A DNA stretch of 34,475 bases from Bacilli bacterium (GCA_024413875.1 JAKSVY010000010.1:1-34475); one strand, 5' to 3'; shown: positions 17,464-26,159, counted from the stretch's first letter. Notes: generated from the letters alone by a model not told the origin. Made by a program: numbers and translations.

Positions 17464-17492
17464 AAGCGAGTTACATTTGTAGCTCGCTTTTT
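17464..17492 (+). terminator. Terminator after the lipoprotein gene
   Basis: The stem AAGCGAG ... CTCGCTT is followed by TTTATTT. Its loop side holds gttacatttgtagc, 13 of 14 bases like the dyad at 16397-16410. Confidence 0.85.
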
Positions 17493-17501
17493 ATTTATTA
17501 G

Positions 17502-17510
17502 TGATATACT
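17502..17510 (+). promoter_or_regulatory. Extended -10 promoter placed for a leaderless mRNA (gene at 17518)
   Basis: TGaTATACT is an extended -10 box with no good -35, ending 7 nt before the ATG at 17518. No Shine-Dalgarno is present. Confidence 0.6.
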
Positions 17511-17517
17511 TATAAAT

Positions 17518-18249
17518 ATGAAAGTTATACGCGATATTAAATATGGGCCAAAGCCACTTAACATCTTTGATGTTTACTACCCAGAATCAGAGTATTCAAA
17601 AGTATTAGTTCACTTCCATGGTGGCGGAATTGAATCTGGTGATAAATGCGATGAATCACAAATGGGATGTGCGGAATGGATTGCAAAAAATGGAATTCTT
17701 GCAATCGAAGTAGATTATTCAATGTACCCTACTGCTAAATTCCCAGAATTTATTGAAGATGTCGCTAAAGCAGTTGCATATATTAAAAAGGAATATGCGG
17801 AAGGAAAAGAATTATATATATCAGGTCAATCAGCTGGAGCATATTTAACTCTTATGCTTTGCTTTGCAACACACTATCTTAAAAATGAAGGTGTTGATCC
17901 AATGGATATTGCTGGTTGGTTAGTTGATTCAGCTCAAACCACTGCTCACTTTAATGTATTAAGAGAATATGGCATTGATTCAAGAGCGCAAATCATGGAT
18001 GAAAAAGGTCCTCAATTCTACGTAAATGCTGATACTAAATTTACTAGAGTTAAACTCTTCTTCTATACACAAGATATGCCTTGCAGATATGAACAAAATA
18101 TGTTGTTCTACAAATCAATTCTCCAATTCAATCCAAATGCTAATATTGAATATGAAGTTCTTGAAGGAACACATTGTTCATGGTCAGGCTGCATGAGAGA
18201 TGGCATCTATCCAATCTGCCCAAAATTCTTAGAATTTATGAATAAATAA
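17518..18249 (+). CDS. Alpha/beta hydrolase, esterase-like
   Basis: A 243-residue cytoplasmic hydrolase of the HGGG (hormone-sensitive-lipase-like) type. The oxyanion motif is HFHGGGIESGD (about residues 33-43), the nucleophile elbow is SGQSAGAYLTL (about 100-110) with Ser in G-x-S-A-G, and the probable catalytic His is in EGTHCSWSG near the C-terminus. The substrate is unknown; relatives cleave short-chain carboxyl esters. The frame extends upstream to a TTG at 17437, but that would run through the previous gene's terminator. The ATG at 17518 sits 7 nt after an extended -10 box, so this start and a leaderless mRNA are preferred. A bidirectional terminator follows. Confidence 0.85.
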   Translation: MKVIRDIKYGPKPLNIFDVYYPESEYSKVLVHFHGGGIESGDKCDESQMGCAEWIAKNGILAIEVDYSMYPTAKFPEFIEDVAKAVAYIKKEYAEGKELYISGQSAGAYLTLMLCFATHYLKNEGVDPMDIAGWLVDSAQTTAHFNVLREYGIDSRAQIMDEKGPQFYVNADTKFTRVKLFFYTQDMPCRYEQNMLFYKSILQFNPNANIEYEVLEGTHCSWSGCMRDGIYPICPKFLEFMNK

Positions 18250-18272
18250 AAGTCCATTCACTGGACTTTTTT
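18248..18272. terminator. Bidirectional terminator
   Basis: AAAAGTCC-attcact-GGACTTTTTT lies between the convergent hydrolase gene (plus) and the next gene (minus), with an A-run on one side and a T-run on the other. Confidence 0.85.
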
Positions 18273-18274
18273 CG

Positions 18275-18820
18275 TTATTGATAGAGGTGTCTTGGAACAA
18301 TATTACTATCAAGCCATCTAATTGATAGGTTGTTCTTCTTAAAGAAATCTTCAAGATCAATAAATCCACTGTAATTTTTTAGCACAACCTGCGCAAATTC
18401 TTTTGGATTATTCTTATGGAATTTTAAGAAATATATACGAGATAAATCTTCAAAAAATTCTTTAATTATCATTGGATGTTTTTTGACGATGTCTTTCTTT
18501 TTAAGAAGCATTCTATCATCATCTTGTTGCAAGAATCGCCAAATGTATGTGAATTTATAGTTATTAATATAACTATATTTACATCTTGTCCAAACCTTAA
18601 GTTTTTCAGAGATTTCGTAAATCCATATATTTGAATCTCTATTAATCAAATCCAATGATAAGTCTAAACGACCATTCTTTTTGAAAGCAGAATACATTTT
18701 AGAAATATATGGATTTTGGTCAACATTTCCAAAATATCCACGAAAGCATTCTTCATGCTCGTATGCATCGATCATTTCATCGATTTCATTAGTTAATTCA
18801 TCAAATTCTTTTTTAGTCAT
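18275..18820 (-). CDS. Unknown basic helical protein
   Basis: A protein of about 181 residues from MTKKEFDELTNEIDEMIDAY. It is soluble, rich in Lys, Tyr, Phe and Asn, and mostly predicted helix, with no membrane segment or known motif. The frame opens earlier at 18844 (MFMVYNYGM...), but TATAAC ends exactly 6 nt before the ATG at 18820, the same spacing seen at the better leaderless starts here; the -35 is poor. No Shine-Dalgarno precedes either ATG. It follows the shikimate operon without a clear terminator, so read-through is possible. I do not recognise its family. Confidence 0.55.
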   Translation of the reverse strand: MTKKEFDELTNEIDEMIDAYEHEECFRGYFGNVDQNPYISKMYSAFKKNGRLDLSLDLINRDSNIWIYEISEKLKVWTRCKYSYINNYKFTYIWRFLQQDDDRMLLKKKDIVKKHPMIIKEFFEDLSRIYFLKFHKNNPKEFAQVVLKNYSGFIDLEDFFKKNNLSIRWLDSNIVPRHLYQ

Positions 18821-18870
18821 GCCATAGTTATACACCATAAACATGAATTATCTATCGCGATGTCGCGACT

Positions 18871-19917
18871 TTATTTATTTTTGTGTTTTCTACGAGTTTC
18901 TGCTAAATCTAAAATTAGTTCTCTTGTCTTTTCCCAGCCTAAACATGGATCAGTAATTGATTTACCATATTCATTTTCACCTGGTTTTTGAGCACCATCA
19001 ACAAGGTAGGATTCAATCATTAAACCCTTAACAAGTTTATATACTTCTTCACTTGATTCAGCACTATGAAGAATATCTTTTGCAATTCTAATTTGTTCTT
19101 CAAATTGTTTTCCTGAGTTAGCGTGGTTACAGTCAACAATAACTCCAGGATTCATAACATTAGCTTCTTTAAATAATTTATTTAATGCAATTAAATCTTC
19201 ATAATGATAGTTTGGTGTTGAAACACCACGTTTGTTAACGTAGCCACGTAAAATAGCGTGTGTATATGGGTTACCTTTTGTTTCAACTTCCCATCCACGG
19301 TAAATAAACATATGTGGAGATTGAGCGGCTTTAATTGAATTCATCATAACTGATAAATCACCACTGGTTGGGTTTTTCATACCGCAAGGAATATTAAGGC
19401 CACTTGCAGTTAATCTATGTTGTTGGTCTTCTACCGAACGTGCTCCAACAGCGACATAGCAAAGAATATCTGAAAGATATCTATGGTTTTCTGGATAAAG
19501 CATTTCATCGGCGCATGTAAAGCCATAACGTTTTAATGCTTCAATATGTAATTTACGAATTGCAACTACACCTTTAAGCATATCTTCACCTTGGTTTGGA
19601 TTTGGTTGGTGAAGCATTCCTTTATATCCTGCTCCTGTTGTTCTTGGCTTGTTAGTGTAGATTCTTGGAATAATAAAGATTTCATCATTTACTAATGGTT
19701 CAATTTCTTTTAAGTGTCCAATGTATTCTAAAACAGCCTTTTCATTATCAGCAGAACAAGGCCCAATAACTAAAATGAGGCGATCTTCTTCACCGGATAA
19801 GATACGTTTTAATTCAATGTCTCTTTGTTCTTTTATTTCTAACAAATCTTCATCAAGAGGATACATTTGTTTAATCTCTTGAGGGATTGGTAGTTTTCTT
19901 TTAAATATCATGTTCAT
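18871..19917 (-). CDS. aroF: 3-deoxy-7-phosphoheptulonate synthase, class I (DAHP synthase)
   Basis: Catalyses the first shikimate step, PEP plus erythrose 4-phosphate to DAHP. At 348 residues it matches the AroF/G/H type I-alpha enzymes. It shows GPCSADN (metal/PEP site, about 52-58), KPRTTGAGYKG (about 89-99, with the substrate Lys and Arg), GARSVEDQQHR and DCNHANSGK. No regulatory ACT or chorismate-mutase domain is attached. AGGTGG lies 8 nt upstream of the ATG. It is the last gene of the shikimate operon, 12 nt after tyrA. Which of AroF, AroG or AroH it functionally matches cannot be told, so the symbol is generic. Confidence 0.95.
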   Translation of the reverse strand: MNMIFKRKLPIPQEIKQMYPLDEDLLEIKEQRDIELKRILSGEEDRLILVIGPCSADNEKAVLEYIGHLKEIEPLVNDEIFIIPRIYTNKPRTTGAGYKGMLHQPNPNQGEDMLKGVVAIRKLHIEALKRYGFTCADEMLYPENHRYLSDILCYVAVGARSVEDQQHRLTASGLNIPCGMKNPTSGDLSVMMNSIKAAQSPHMFIYRGWEVETKGNPYTHAILRGYVNKRGVSTPNYHYEDLIALNKLFKEANVMNPGVIVDCNHANSGKQFEEQIRIAKDILHSAESSEEVYKLVKGLMIESYLVDGAQKPGENEYGKSITDPCLGWEKTRELILDLAETRRKHKNK

Positions 19918-19929
19918 AATCTATACCAC

Positions 19930-20778
19930 CTACTTATCAAAATAGCTTCTTCTATCAGTTGATAAACGCATAATCTCTTTTAGAGATTCTTCATCGTCAT
20001 CTATTAATGTTTGTTTAATTTTTTCAACTTGCTTAATGAATGTATCAATTTCACTAATAAGGAATTCTTTGTTCTCTAAGAATAGTTCAGACCACATGTT
20101 TTCATTGATATGAGCGATACGAGTTAAATCCCTAAATGAGTCACCTGTATACGCTGCATAACTAGTGCATTCTCTACTTGTCATAAGAGATACTGCAATA
20201 ACGTGAGTTAATTGAGATAAGAACCCAATCATTTCATCATGTTTCTCTGGAGTTAATTCAACAATATTCTTAAATCCAAGTTCTTGACCAATATTTTTGA
20301 TGATTGATACTTTTTCTTTATCATCACCTTCAGTTGGAGTGACAATGAAGTTTGCGCCTTGGAAAATCTTTTCATTAGAGTTTTCAATTCCAGAAAGTTC
20401 ACGTCCCGCCATTGGGTGATGTGGAATATAGGTTAAATCACTTCTAAGAATCTCTTTTACCTTAAAAAGGTAAGAACACTTAATACCACATACATCAGTA
20501 ATCAATGCGTTTTCTTTAAGATACTTTTGATTATCTTTAATCCATGAGACTACAAAACTAGGATAAATACCAAGAATGATAATATCTTTATCGGAAAGAG
20601 ATACTTCATTGCACTCTGTATATCCATCAATAACATATTTGTTTTTGATAGCGAATTCTACACTACTCTTATTAGTGTCTAACCCATAAACTTTATAACC
20701 TTTTTGAGTTAAACCTTTCGCATAAGATCCACCGATGAGGCCAAGACCGACAATTAATATTTTTGTTTCACTATTCAT
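19930..20778 (-). CDS. tyrA: Prephenate dehydrogenase
   Basis: An NAD(P)-dependent enzyme that oxidises and decarboxylates prephenate to 4-hydroxyphenylpyruvate, the tyrosine precursor. The Rossmann motif GLGLIGGSYAKGL is at residues 11-23. The substrate-site HHPMAGRELSG occurs near 120, and FLSQLTHVIAV near 190 is a family motif. It is 282 residues with no ACT domain, so feedback by tyrosine through ACT is absent. GGAGG lies upstream inside the end of aroA, and the two genes overlap by 8 nt. In this operon it takes the product of the chorismate mutase domain fused to AroB. Confidence 0.94.
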   Translation of the reverse strand: MNSETKILIVGLGLIGGSYAKGLTQKGYKVYGLDTNKSSVEFAIKNKYVIDGYTECNEVSLSDKDIIILGIYPSFVVSWIKDNQKYLKENALITDVCGIKCSYLFKVKEILRSDLTYIPHHPMAGRELSGIENSNEKIFQGANFIVTPTEGDDKEKVSIIKNIGQELGFKNIVELTPEKHDEMIGFLSQLTHVIAVSLMTSRECTSYAAYTGDSFRDLTRIAHINENMWSELFLENKEFLISEIDTFIKQVEKIKQTLIDDDEESLKEIMRLSTDRRSYFDK

Positions 20779-21973
20779 AAATCTTAAACCTTCCTCCTAG
20801 TTTTTTAATATCATCCAAATATTTTGGATACGATTTATTAACAGCTTCAAAGTTATTAATAACTCCACCATATTTTATTAACACCATCGCCATTGACATT
20901 GCGATACGATGGTCATTATGTGAATCAAGTTCTTTGTCTGGTGAATGGAAATTTCCTTTAGGAACGGAAACGTAATCTTCTCCAACTTCAATATGAACTC
21001 CACATTTATCTAATTCCTCTTGCATAGCAAGTGCTCTATTAGATTCTTTGATTGCGAGTCTTTTTGTTCCAGTGAACTTTCCACCTTCACATAAAGAGGC
21101 AAACGCAAATAACACTGGACCAAGATCGATACAGTTTGAAATATCAAATTCCTTGTATCCTAAGCTTAATTCTTTAAACATGTGTTCATATACTTTATCG
21201 CCTTGTTTAGATTCTTTGTTTAATCCAATAACATCGATATTTGTAGATAATGTGTAATTAAGTCCATAAATAAATGCTGCGTTACTATAATCCCCTTCAA
21301 CTTCTGAATTAGGAAGTATGAAAGCTTTAGGAGCAATTTCATAAACATAATCATTATTTAAAATGTTCACTTTTGCGTGTTTTAAGACATCTAATGTAAT
21401 ATTAATGTAATCTTCACTTTCTACTGGCTTTAAAACCTTTAAATGGCTCGTTTCATCTAATAAGGATAAGGCATATAGTAAGCCTGTCACGTATTGTGAT
21501 GAGATGTTACCAGGAATTACATAATCTCCTGAAGTAAGTTTGCCTTTAATTTCAATTGAAGTTTCATTGACTTTAATATCAATGCCTTTGCTAGAAAATG
21601 CATCAACATAGACTCCTATACCTCTTTTGATTAATTGAGGTGAACAGTTGATTTTGATGTTACTTGAGAATACCATTGCAACTGGAATAAGGAATCGAAG
21701 TGTTGATCCACTTTCTAATACTTCAAATTCAATGTTATCTTGTTTAGTTAATTCGCCCTTAAGAATGACTTCATTATCTTTGATAATAATTTCTTTTCCA
21801 AGTTTGCGAAGAACATTAATTGTTTCATTGATGTCATTGTTGAAATCAACGTTAGAAATAACGCATTCATTTTTTGATAACGCTCCAGCAATTAATAATC
21901 TATGAGCGTATGATTTACTACATGGAGCCTTTATAGTTCCAGATAGTTTACTTGGAAAAAATTCTACTCTCAT
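20771..21973 (-). CDS. aroA: 3-phosphoshikimate 1-carboxyvinyltransferase (EPSP synthase)
   Basis: Transfers enolpyruvyl from PEP to shikimate 3-phosphate. It has 400 residues. The N-terminal substrate motif is KSYAHRLLIAGAL (residues 20-32). ESGSTLRFLIP (about 86-96) replaces the usual NAGTAMR-type loop and is closer to class II-like Gram-positive enzymes. IKESNRA and NDHRIAMSMAM are the C-terminal substrate motifs. It starts 1 nt after aroQ with no Shine-Dalgarno, so it is probably coupled, and it overlaps tyrA by 8 nt. Confidence 0.94.
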   Translation of the reverse strand: MRVEFFPSKLSGTIKAPCSKSYAHRLLIAGALSKNECVISNVDFNNDINETINVLRKLGKEIIIKDNEVILKGELTKQDNIEFEVLESGSTLRFLIPVAMVFSSNIKINCSPQLIKRGIGVYVDAFSSKGIDIKVNETSIEIKGKLTSGDYVIPGNISSQYVTGLLYALSLLDETSHLKVLKPVESEDYINITLDVLKHAKVNILNNDYVYEIAPKAFILPNSEVEGDYSNAAFIYGLNYTLSTNIDVIGLNKESKQGDKVYEHMFKELSLGYKEFDISNCIDLGPVLFAFASLCEGGKFTGTKRLAIKESNRALAMQEELDKCGVHIEVGEDYVSVPKGNFHSPDKELDSHNDHRIAMSMAMVLIKYGGVINNFEAVNKSYPKYLDDIKKLGGRFKIYE

Positions 21974-21974
21974 T

Positions 21975-22403
21975 TTATTTTAATAATTCTTTCATTGCCT
22001 CAACATATCCATCTAAGCCAAGTCCAATAATAGACTTAACAGCGTATGGTCTAATGTAACTAATTTGACGGAAGTCTTCTCTTTTTGAAACATCAGAGAT
22101 ATGGACTTCCACGAATGGAATATTCACTGCTTTTAAAGCATCGAGAATCGCTATTGAAGTATGAGTGTATGCTCCTGGATTAATAACAATCCCTTCAACT
22201 TTATCAAAATATGCTTGTTGAATCTTATCAACTAAAGCACCTTCATGATTTGATTGATATACTTCTAAATCAACATTATTTGAATTAGCAAAATCAGTTA
22301 CAAGATTGACCAAATCTTGATAAGTACTTTTGCCATAAACATTAGGTTCACGAATACCAAGCATATTAATATTTGGCCCATTAACGATAAGTAACTTCTT
22401 CAT
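21975..22403 (-). CDS. aroQ: 3-dehydroquinate dehydratase, type II
   Basis: Dehydrates 3-dehydroquinate to 3-dehydroshikimate. It is a small 142-residue type II enzyme. The N-terminal VNGPNINMLGIREPNVYG (residues 6-23) carries the catalytic Tyr, followed by QSNHEGALVDKIQ, NPGAYTHTSIAI and EVHISDVSKREDFR. AAAGGAG lies 10 nt upstream, inside the end of the AroE-AroK gene, which it overlaps by 23 nt. This is unrelated to the chorismate mutase also called AroQ. Confidence 0.95.
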   Translation of the reverse strand: MKKLLIVNGPNINMLGIREPNVYGKSTYQDLVNLVTDFANSNNVDLEVYQSNHEGALVDKIQQAYFDKVEGIVINPGAYTHTSIAILDALKAVNIPFVEVHISDVSKREDFRQISYIRPYAVKSIIGLGLDGYVEAMKELLK

Positions 22404-23640
22404 ATCTTGTAAACTCCTTTACTATTTCATTAACTACTTCTTCAATTGTTACATTGTTATTAATAACAATATCAGCGTACTTTTTATAAATTTTATAACG
22501 TTCTTTATAACGTTTTTCTAAATCAAATCTATTACTTGAAAGTGGCCTATCATCACTTACACCTAATAGTTCAAGTGGTCTATCAATAAAGACAACTACT
22601 CCATTTTGAGATAAGTAATCCATATTGTTTTTGTTTAAAATTACTCCACCACCTGTCGAAATAATCACTCCTTGTTGTTTTGCAATATCCTTGATAACTT
22701 CTGATTCAAATTTTCTAAATTCAATAATGCCTTTTGAAGTAATAAACTCATTAGGTGTCAATCCACTTCTCTTTGTTATCTCATCATCACTATCAATAAC
22801 TTCTCTATTAAGCTTTTCTTTTAACAACTTAGCGATTGTGGTTTTTCCTGATGTAGGCATTCCAATCAACACTATATTTTCACGTTCAGATTTAATTGTT
22901 TTAAAGACATCTTTAATAACTTTTTTATCAACTTCAATATCGTGGAATAATTCCCTTGCGTATATTGCTTGTGATACGAGCATATATAACCCACCCGCGT
23001 ATTTAATGCCCTTATTTTTAGCGTCAATGCAAAGCATTGTTCTAATTGGGTTATAAATAACATCTACAACTGCTTCTATTTTAGGAAAATTATCTAAACA
23101 AATAATTCTTCCTTCATTATTTGGATACATTCCCACTGGTGTTGTGTTCACAATCACTTCAATGTCAGATCTTTTATTTGCATCTTCAAATGAGATAGTT
23201 CCAGAAGCATTACTTCTAGATACAACAGTAATTGATTTAGCCTTTAATAACTTAAGAATATATCTAGCTGTGTTGCTTGTTCCACCATTACCGAGAAGTA
23301 AAACATTTTTATTTTCAATTTCAATATCGTTAACTTTAATTAAATCTAGTAAGCCAAGATAATCAGTGTTATATCCGGACAACAATCCATTCCTATTTAC
23401 AATAGTGTTAACTGCATTGATTTCTTTTGCGTTTTCATCAACGTAATCAAGCATTGGAATGACATCTTGCTTATATGGGATAGTAACGTTTACACCTTGG
23501 AATTCTCGTTTACTAATAAAATCAGATAATTCATTCGGTTCAAGTTCAAATAGATTATAAGAATCACCAAAAAAGCCTTCATGAATATATTTTGAAAAGC
23601 TATGTTTTAATGTTCTTCCTATTAGACCGAATTTATCCAT
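22381..23640 (-). CDS. aroE-aroK: Fused shikimate dehydrogenase and shikimate kinase (AroE-AroK)
   Basis: One 419-residue chain performs two consecutive steps. Residues 1 to about 248 are AroE: GRTLKHSFSKYIHEGFF and GVNVTIPYKQD (substrate Lys), NAVNTIV, NTDYLGL, a dinucleotide site LLLGNGGTSNTARYILK, and VVDVIYNPIRT. Residues about 254-419 are AroK: Walker A GMPTSGKTTIAK, shikimate-binding DSDDEI, and STGGGVIL. Both halves look complete. The short TAGGT before the ATG is a weak ribosome site, and the gene starts 6 nt after aroC. The fusion gives shikimate made by the first half to the kinase in the same polypeptide. Confidence 0.94.
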   Translation of the reverse strand: MDKFGLIGRTLKHSFSKYIHEGFFGDSYNLFELEPNELSDFISKREFQGVNVTIPYKQDVIPMLDYVDENAKEINAVNTIVNRNGLLSGYNTDYLGLLDLIKVNDIEIENKNVLLLGNGGTSNTARYILKLLKAKSITVVSRSNASGTISFEDANKRSDIEVIVNTTPVGMYPNNEGRIICLDNFPKIEAVVDVIYNPIRTMLCIDAKNKGIKYAGGLYMLVSQAIYARELFHDIEVDKKVIKDVFKTIKSERENIVLIGMPTSGKTTIAKLLKEKLNREVIDSDDEITKRSGLTPNEFITSKGIIEFRKFESEVIKDIAKQQGVIISTGGGVILNKNNMDYLSQNGVVVFIDRPLELLGVSDDRPLSSNRFDLEKRYKERYKIYKKYADIVINNNVTIEEVVNEIVKEFTRYEEVTYR

Positions 23641-23646
23641 AAATAC

Positions 23647-24732
23647 CTACTCTACAAAATAATCAGGACCATATTCACTGATTAATAAATCAAGTACTGC
23701 TAAAGCAGTAACACTGGTAATGACTATTGGAATACGCCTAATAATTGCTGGATCATGGCGACCCTTGATTTCAATTTTAACGTTTTCTTTAGTTTTTAAA
23801 TTTACACTTCTTTGTGGTTTTGAAATTGATGGAGTTGGTTTAACAACGCAATTAAATGAAATAGGCATTCCATTTGTAATACCACCGTTAATACCACCAT
23901 TATGATTGGTTAAAGTGACAACCTTATCATTTTCATATGCAAATTCATCATTTGCCTCGCTGCCTTTCAAGTTTGCAAAATTAAAACCTTCACCAAATTC
24001 AATGCCCTTAATTGCGCCGACACCAAAAATAGCCTTTGAGATAACTCCTTCAACAGATTCAAATGACTTATCACCAAGTCCTACTGGAAGACCATAAACA
24101 ACAGTTTCTGTAATTCCGCCAATAGAATCTTGTTCTACTTTAACTTTGTTAATTTCATCATTTAGTTTATCTTCTAAATCATTAATTAACGAATATGTTT
24201 TGCTATTAATCTTCTTAATATCATCAAAAGATGAAATCTTAGAATCACATACTTCACCACATTTTAAAATGTGTGTTCCAATATAAATACCTTTTTCTTC
24301 TAATGCTTTAATAACAATAGATGAAATAGCCACTAATGGAGCAGTTAATCTTCCAGAGAAGAATCCTCCTCCATGGAAGTCATATTCATCACCATATTTC
24401 ATATATCCAACATAGTCAGCATGGCCAGGACGTGGAATATCTTTTAAATTATCGTAATCACTTGATTTAGTGTTTTTGTTAGTGATTTCAAGAGTTAATG
24501 GTTCTCCAGTTGTAACACCATCTTTGACACCGCTAAGAAAAACATATGGATCTGTTTCTACTCTTGAAGTATCTACTCCTAATATTGGGCGGCGTTTTGC
24601 TAAAGCGCATTTAATCACTTCGTCATCAACCTTAATACCTTTAGGTAAACCTAAAACAGTCACACCAATCTTTTCAGAATGAGATTCACCATAGATGTTA
24701 ACTATTAAATTATTACCTAAAACATTTGACAT
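23647..24732 (-). CDS. aroC: Chorismate synthase
   Basis: An FMN-dependent lyase that converts EPSP to chorismate, the last common step. It has 361 residues. Family signatures are GESHSEKIGVTVLGLPKG (about 15-32), RPGHADYVGYMKYGD, HGGGFFSGRLTAPLVA, GIEFGEGF and GRHDPAIIRR. It has its own AAGGGTG ribosome site, inside the end of the upstream chorismate mutase-AroB gene, and overlaps that gene by 16 nt. A reduced FMN supply from elsewhere in the genome is required. Confidence 0.96.
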   Translation of the reverse strand: MSNVLGNNLIVNIYGESHSEKIGVTVLGLPKGIKVDDEVIKCALAKRRPILGVDTSRVETDPYVFLSGVKDGVTTGEPLTLEITNKNTKSSDYDNLKDIPRPGHADYVGYMKYGDEYDFHGGGFFSGRLTAPLVAISSIVIKALEEKGIYIGTHILKCGEVCDSKISSFDDIKKINSKTYSLINDLEDKLNDEINKVKVEQDSIGGITETVVYGLPVGLGDKSFESVEGVISKAIFGVGAIKGIEFGEGFNFANLKGSEANDEFAYENDKVVTLTNHNGGINGGITNGMPISFNCVVKPTPSISKPQRSVNLKTKENVKIEIKGRHDPAIIRRIPIVITSVTALAVLDLLISEYGPDYFVE

Positions 24733-26009
24733 ATAGCACCCTTAACTAAAGCTTTTTCAAGTTCTTTAATTTCTACTTTCTTCATAATTACTTTTTCAAT
24801 ATCTTCAACATATACTAAATTAACTTTTGCACCATCAGCCTTCTTATCGCGCTTGACATAAGACATTAATGTCTTCTCATCGTAATGAAGGTCCATTGGG
24901 AGACAATATTTAGCTAAGAATTGTTTAACTATTTCAACAACCTTTGGGCTAGATAAATAAAGCATTCCAAGTCCAACGCATTCGCCATGGTAAAGTTTTC
25001 CTTTTTCCATCTCTTCGATAGCGTGACCAAATGTATGTCCGTAGTTAAGTATTCTTCTTAAACTTGATTCTTTGTCATCTTTTTCAACAATGCTTTGTTT
25101 AACCTTCAAAGCACGATAAATGATTGTGTCTAAATCAGTATTGATGTTTTGTGAATTCATAATGATATCCACTAAAGTCTTATCGTTAGTGATACCCATC
25201 TTAAAGGCTTCAACTAAACCTTCAGAGAACAATCTTGTGTTTAATGTAGCAAGACATGATTTATCAATTAAGACAACCTTAGGTTCATAAAATGAACCGA
25301 TAACGTTTTTGGTTCCGCCCATATCAATTGCGGTTTTACCACCGATAGAAGAGTCAACTTGGCTCAAAAGTGTAGTTGGAATATTGTAGTAGTTAATACC
25401 CCTCATATAAGTTGAGGCTACATAACCAGCCAAATCACCAACAACTCCACCACCAACTGCGACAACACAGTCAGTTCTAGTGAAATAATGTTGAATCATA
25501 AATTGATTAATCTTTTCATAATTCTTTAAACATTTTGATGCTTCACCACGTTTTACTATGTAAACATATGGTTCTAAGCATTGATTCTTAATAGTGTTAA
25601 TGTATTTTAAAGGGACACCACTATCAGAAACGATTAATACTTTACGTTGAAGATTCATATAGTTAGAAGCTTCTTCGATAATACCTTCACGGATATAAAT
25701 TGTTGAACCACGTAAGATTAAAGTTTTGGTTACATCATCGTTGAGGGCAACGATCTTTGCTTGGAAGTCTCTAGAAATCTTGATGGTCTTGGTTAAGAAG
25801 TCGATATAGTATTGACGGTATTCTTCTTCAATTCTATCTGCATTGGTAGTAATAACCACTGCTTCACGTTCTTTATTAACAACAGGAAGACTATTTGCTT
25901 TTTTGTATTTAGCAATTTCTTGAATTGTTTTCATACGTTCAATAAAAAGTTCCGCCATCTCTTTATCGATAGCGTCCATTTTCTTTCTGTTTTCTTCTAA
26001 ACTTGCCAT
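24717..26009 (-). CDS. aroB: Fused chorismate mutase and 3-dehydroquinate synthase
   Basis: The frame opens with ATG at 26024 (MGVFFM), but the ATG at 26009 (MASLEENRKK) has GGGGG at good spacing and is preferred. Residues about 1-90 are an all-helical AroQ-class chorismate mutase. Counterparts of the E. coli active-site residues are visible: Arg in NRKKMDAID, Arg in ERMKTIQEI, Lys in AKYKK, Arg-Glu in KEREAVV, and Gln in SRDFQAK. The E. coli Asp48 position reads Asn. From about residue 91 on is AroB: GGGVVGDLAGYVASTYMRG, PTTLLSQVDSSIGGKTAID, the metal-ligand Glu in GLVEAFKMGI, and NYGHTFGHAIE. The chain joins step 2 of the pathway to the first step after chorismate. It is first in the operon. 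Confidence 0.93.
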   Translation of the reverse strand: MASLEENRKKMDAIDKEMAELFIERMKTIQEIAKYKKANSLPVVNKEREAVVITTNADRIEEEYRQYYIDFLTKTIKISRDFQAKIVALNDDVTKTLILRGSTIYIREGIIEEASNYMNLQRKVLIVSDSGVPLKYINTIKNQCLEPYVYIVKRGEASKCLKNYEKINQFMIQHYFTRTDCVVAVGGGVVGDLAGYVASTYMRGINYYNIPTTLLSQVDSSIGGKTAIDMGGTKNVIGSFYEPKVVLIDKSCLATLNTRLFSEGLVEAFKMGITNDKTLVDIIMNSQNINTDLDTIIYRALKVKQSIVEKDDKESSLRRILNYGHTFGHAIEEMEKGKLYHGECVGLGMLYLSSPKVVEIVKQFLAKYCLPMDLHYDEKTLMSYVKRDKKADGAKVNLVYVEDIEKVIMKKVEIKELEKALVKGAICQMF

Positions 26010-26087
26010 AAAAAATACCCCCATATTTCCTATCTTACGTGCGCTTTACACGCTTTGTGTAGATAATAGTCTTTACTACAATTTTTA

Positions 26088-26116
26088 ATTGTATCATAGA
26101 CTTATTGTTCTAACAA
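26088..26116 (-). promoter_or_regulatory. Promoter of the shikimate operon
   Basis: The minus strand shows TTGTTA (26116-26111), a 17-nt spacer and TACAAT (26093-26088) with an extended TGa. A leader of about 60-75 nt follows before aroB. It contains no terminator, so I see no attenuator or T-box. Confidence 0.7.
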
Positions 26117-26159
26117 GTAAGGTAAAATGATATAAGGGTATTTATATTTGGCTTTAAAA

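Noticed and set aside
17437..17517. Upstream TTG start for the alpha/beta hydrolase
   Set aside because: It would translate through the preceding gene's terminator, and the extra residues have no family counterpart.
18846..18861. TCGCGA repeat dyad after aroF as a terminator
   Set aside because: The stem is short and no T-run follows on the minus strand, so termination there is not supported.
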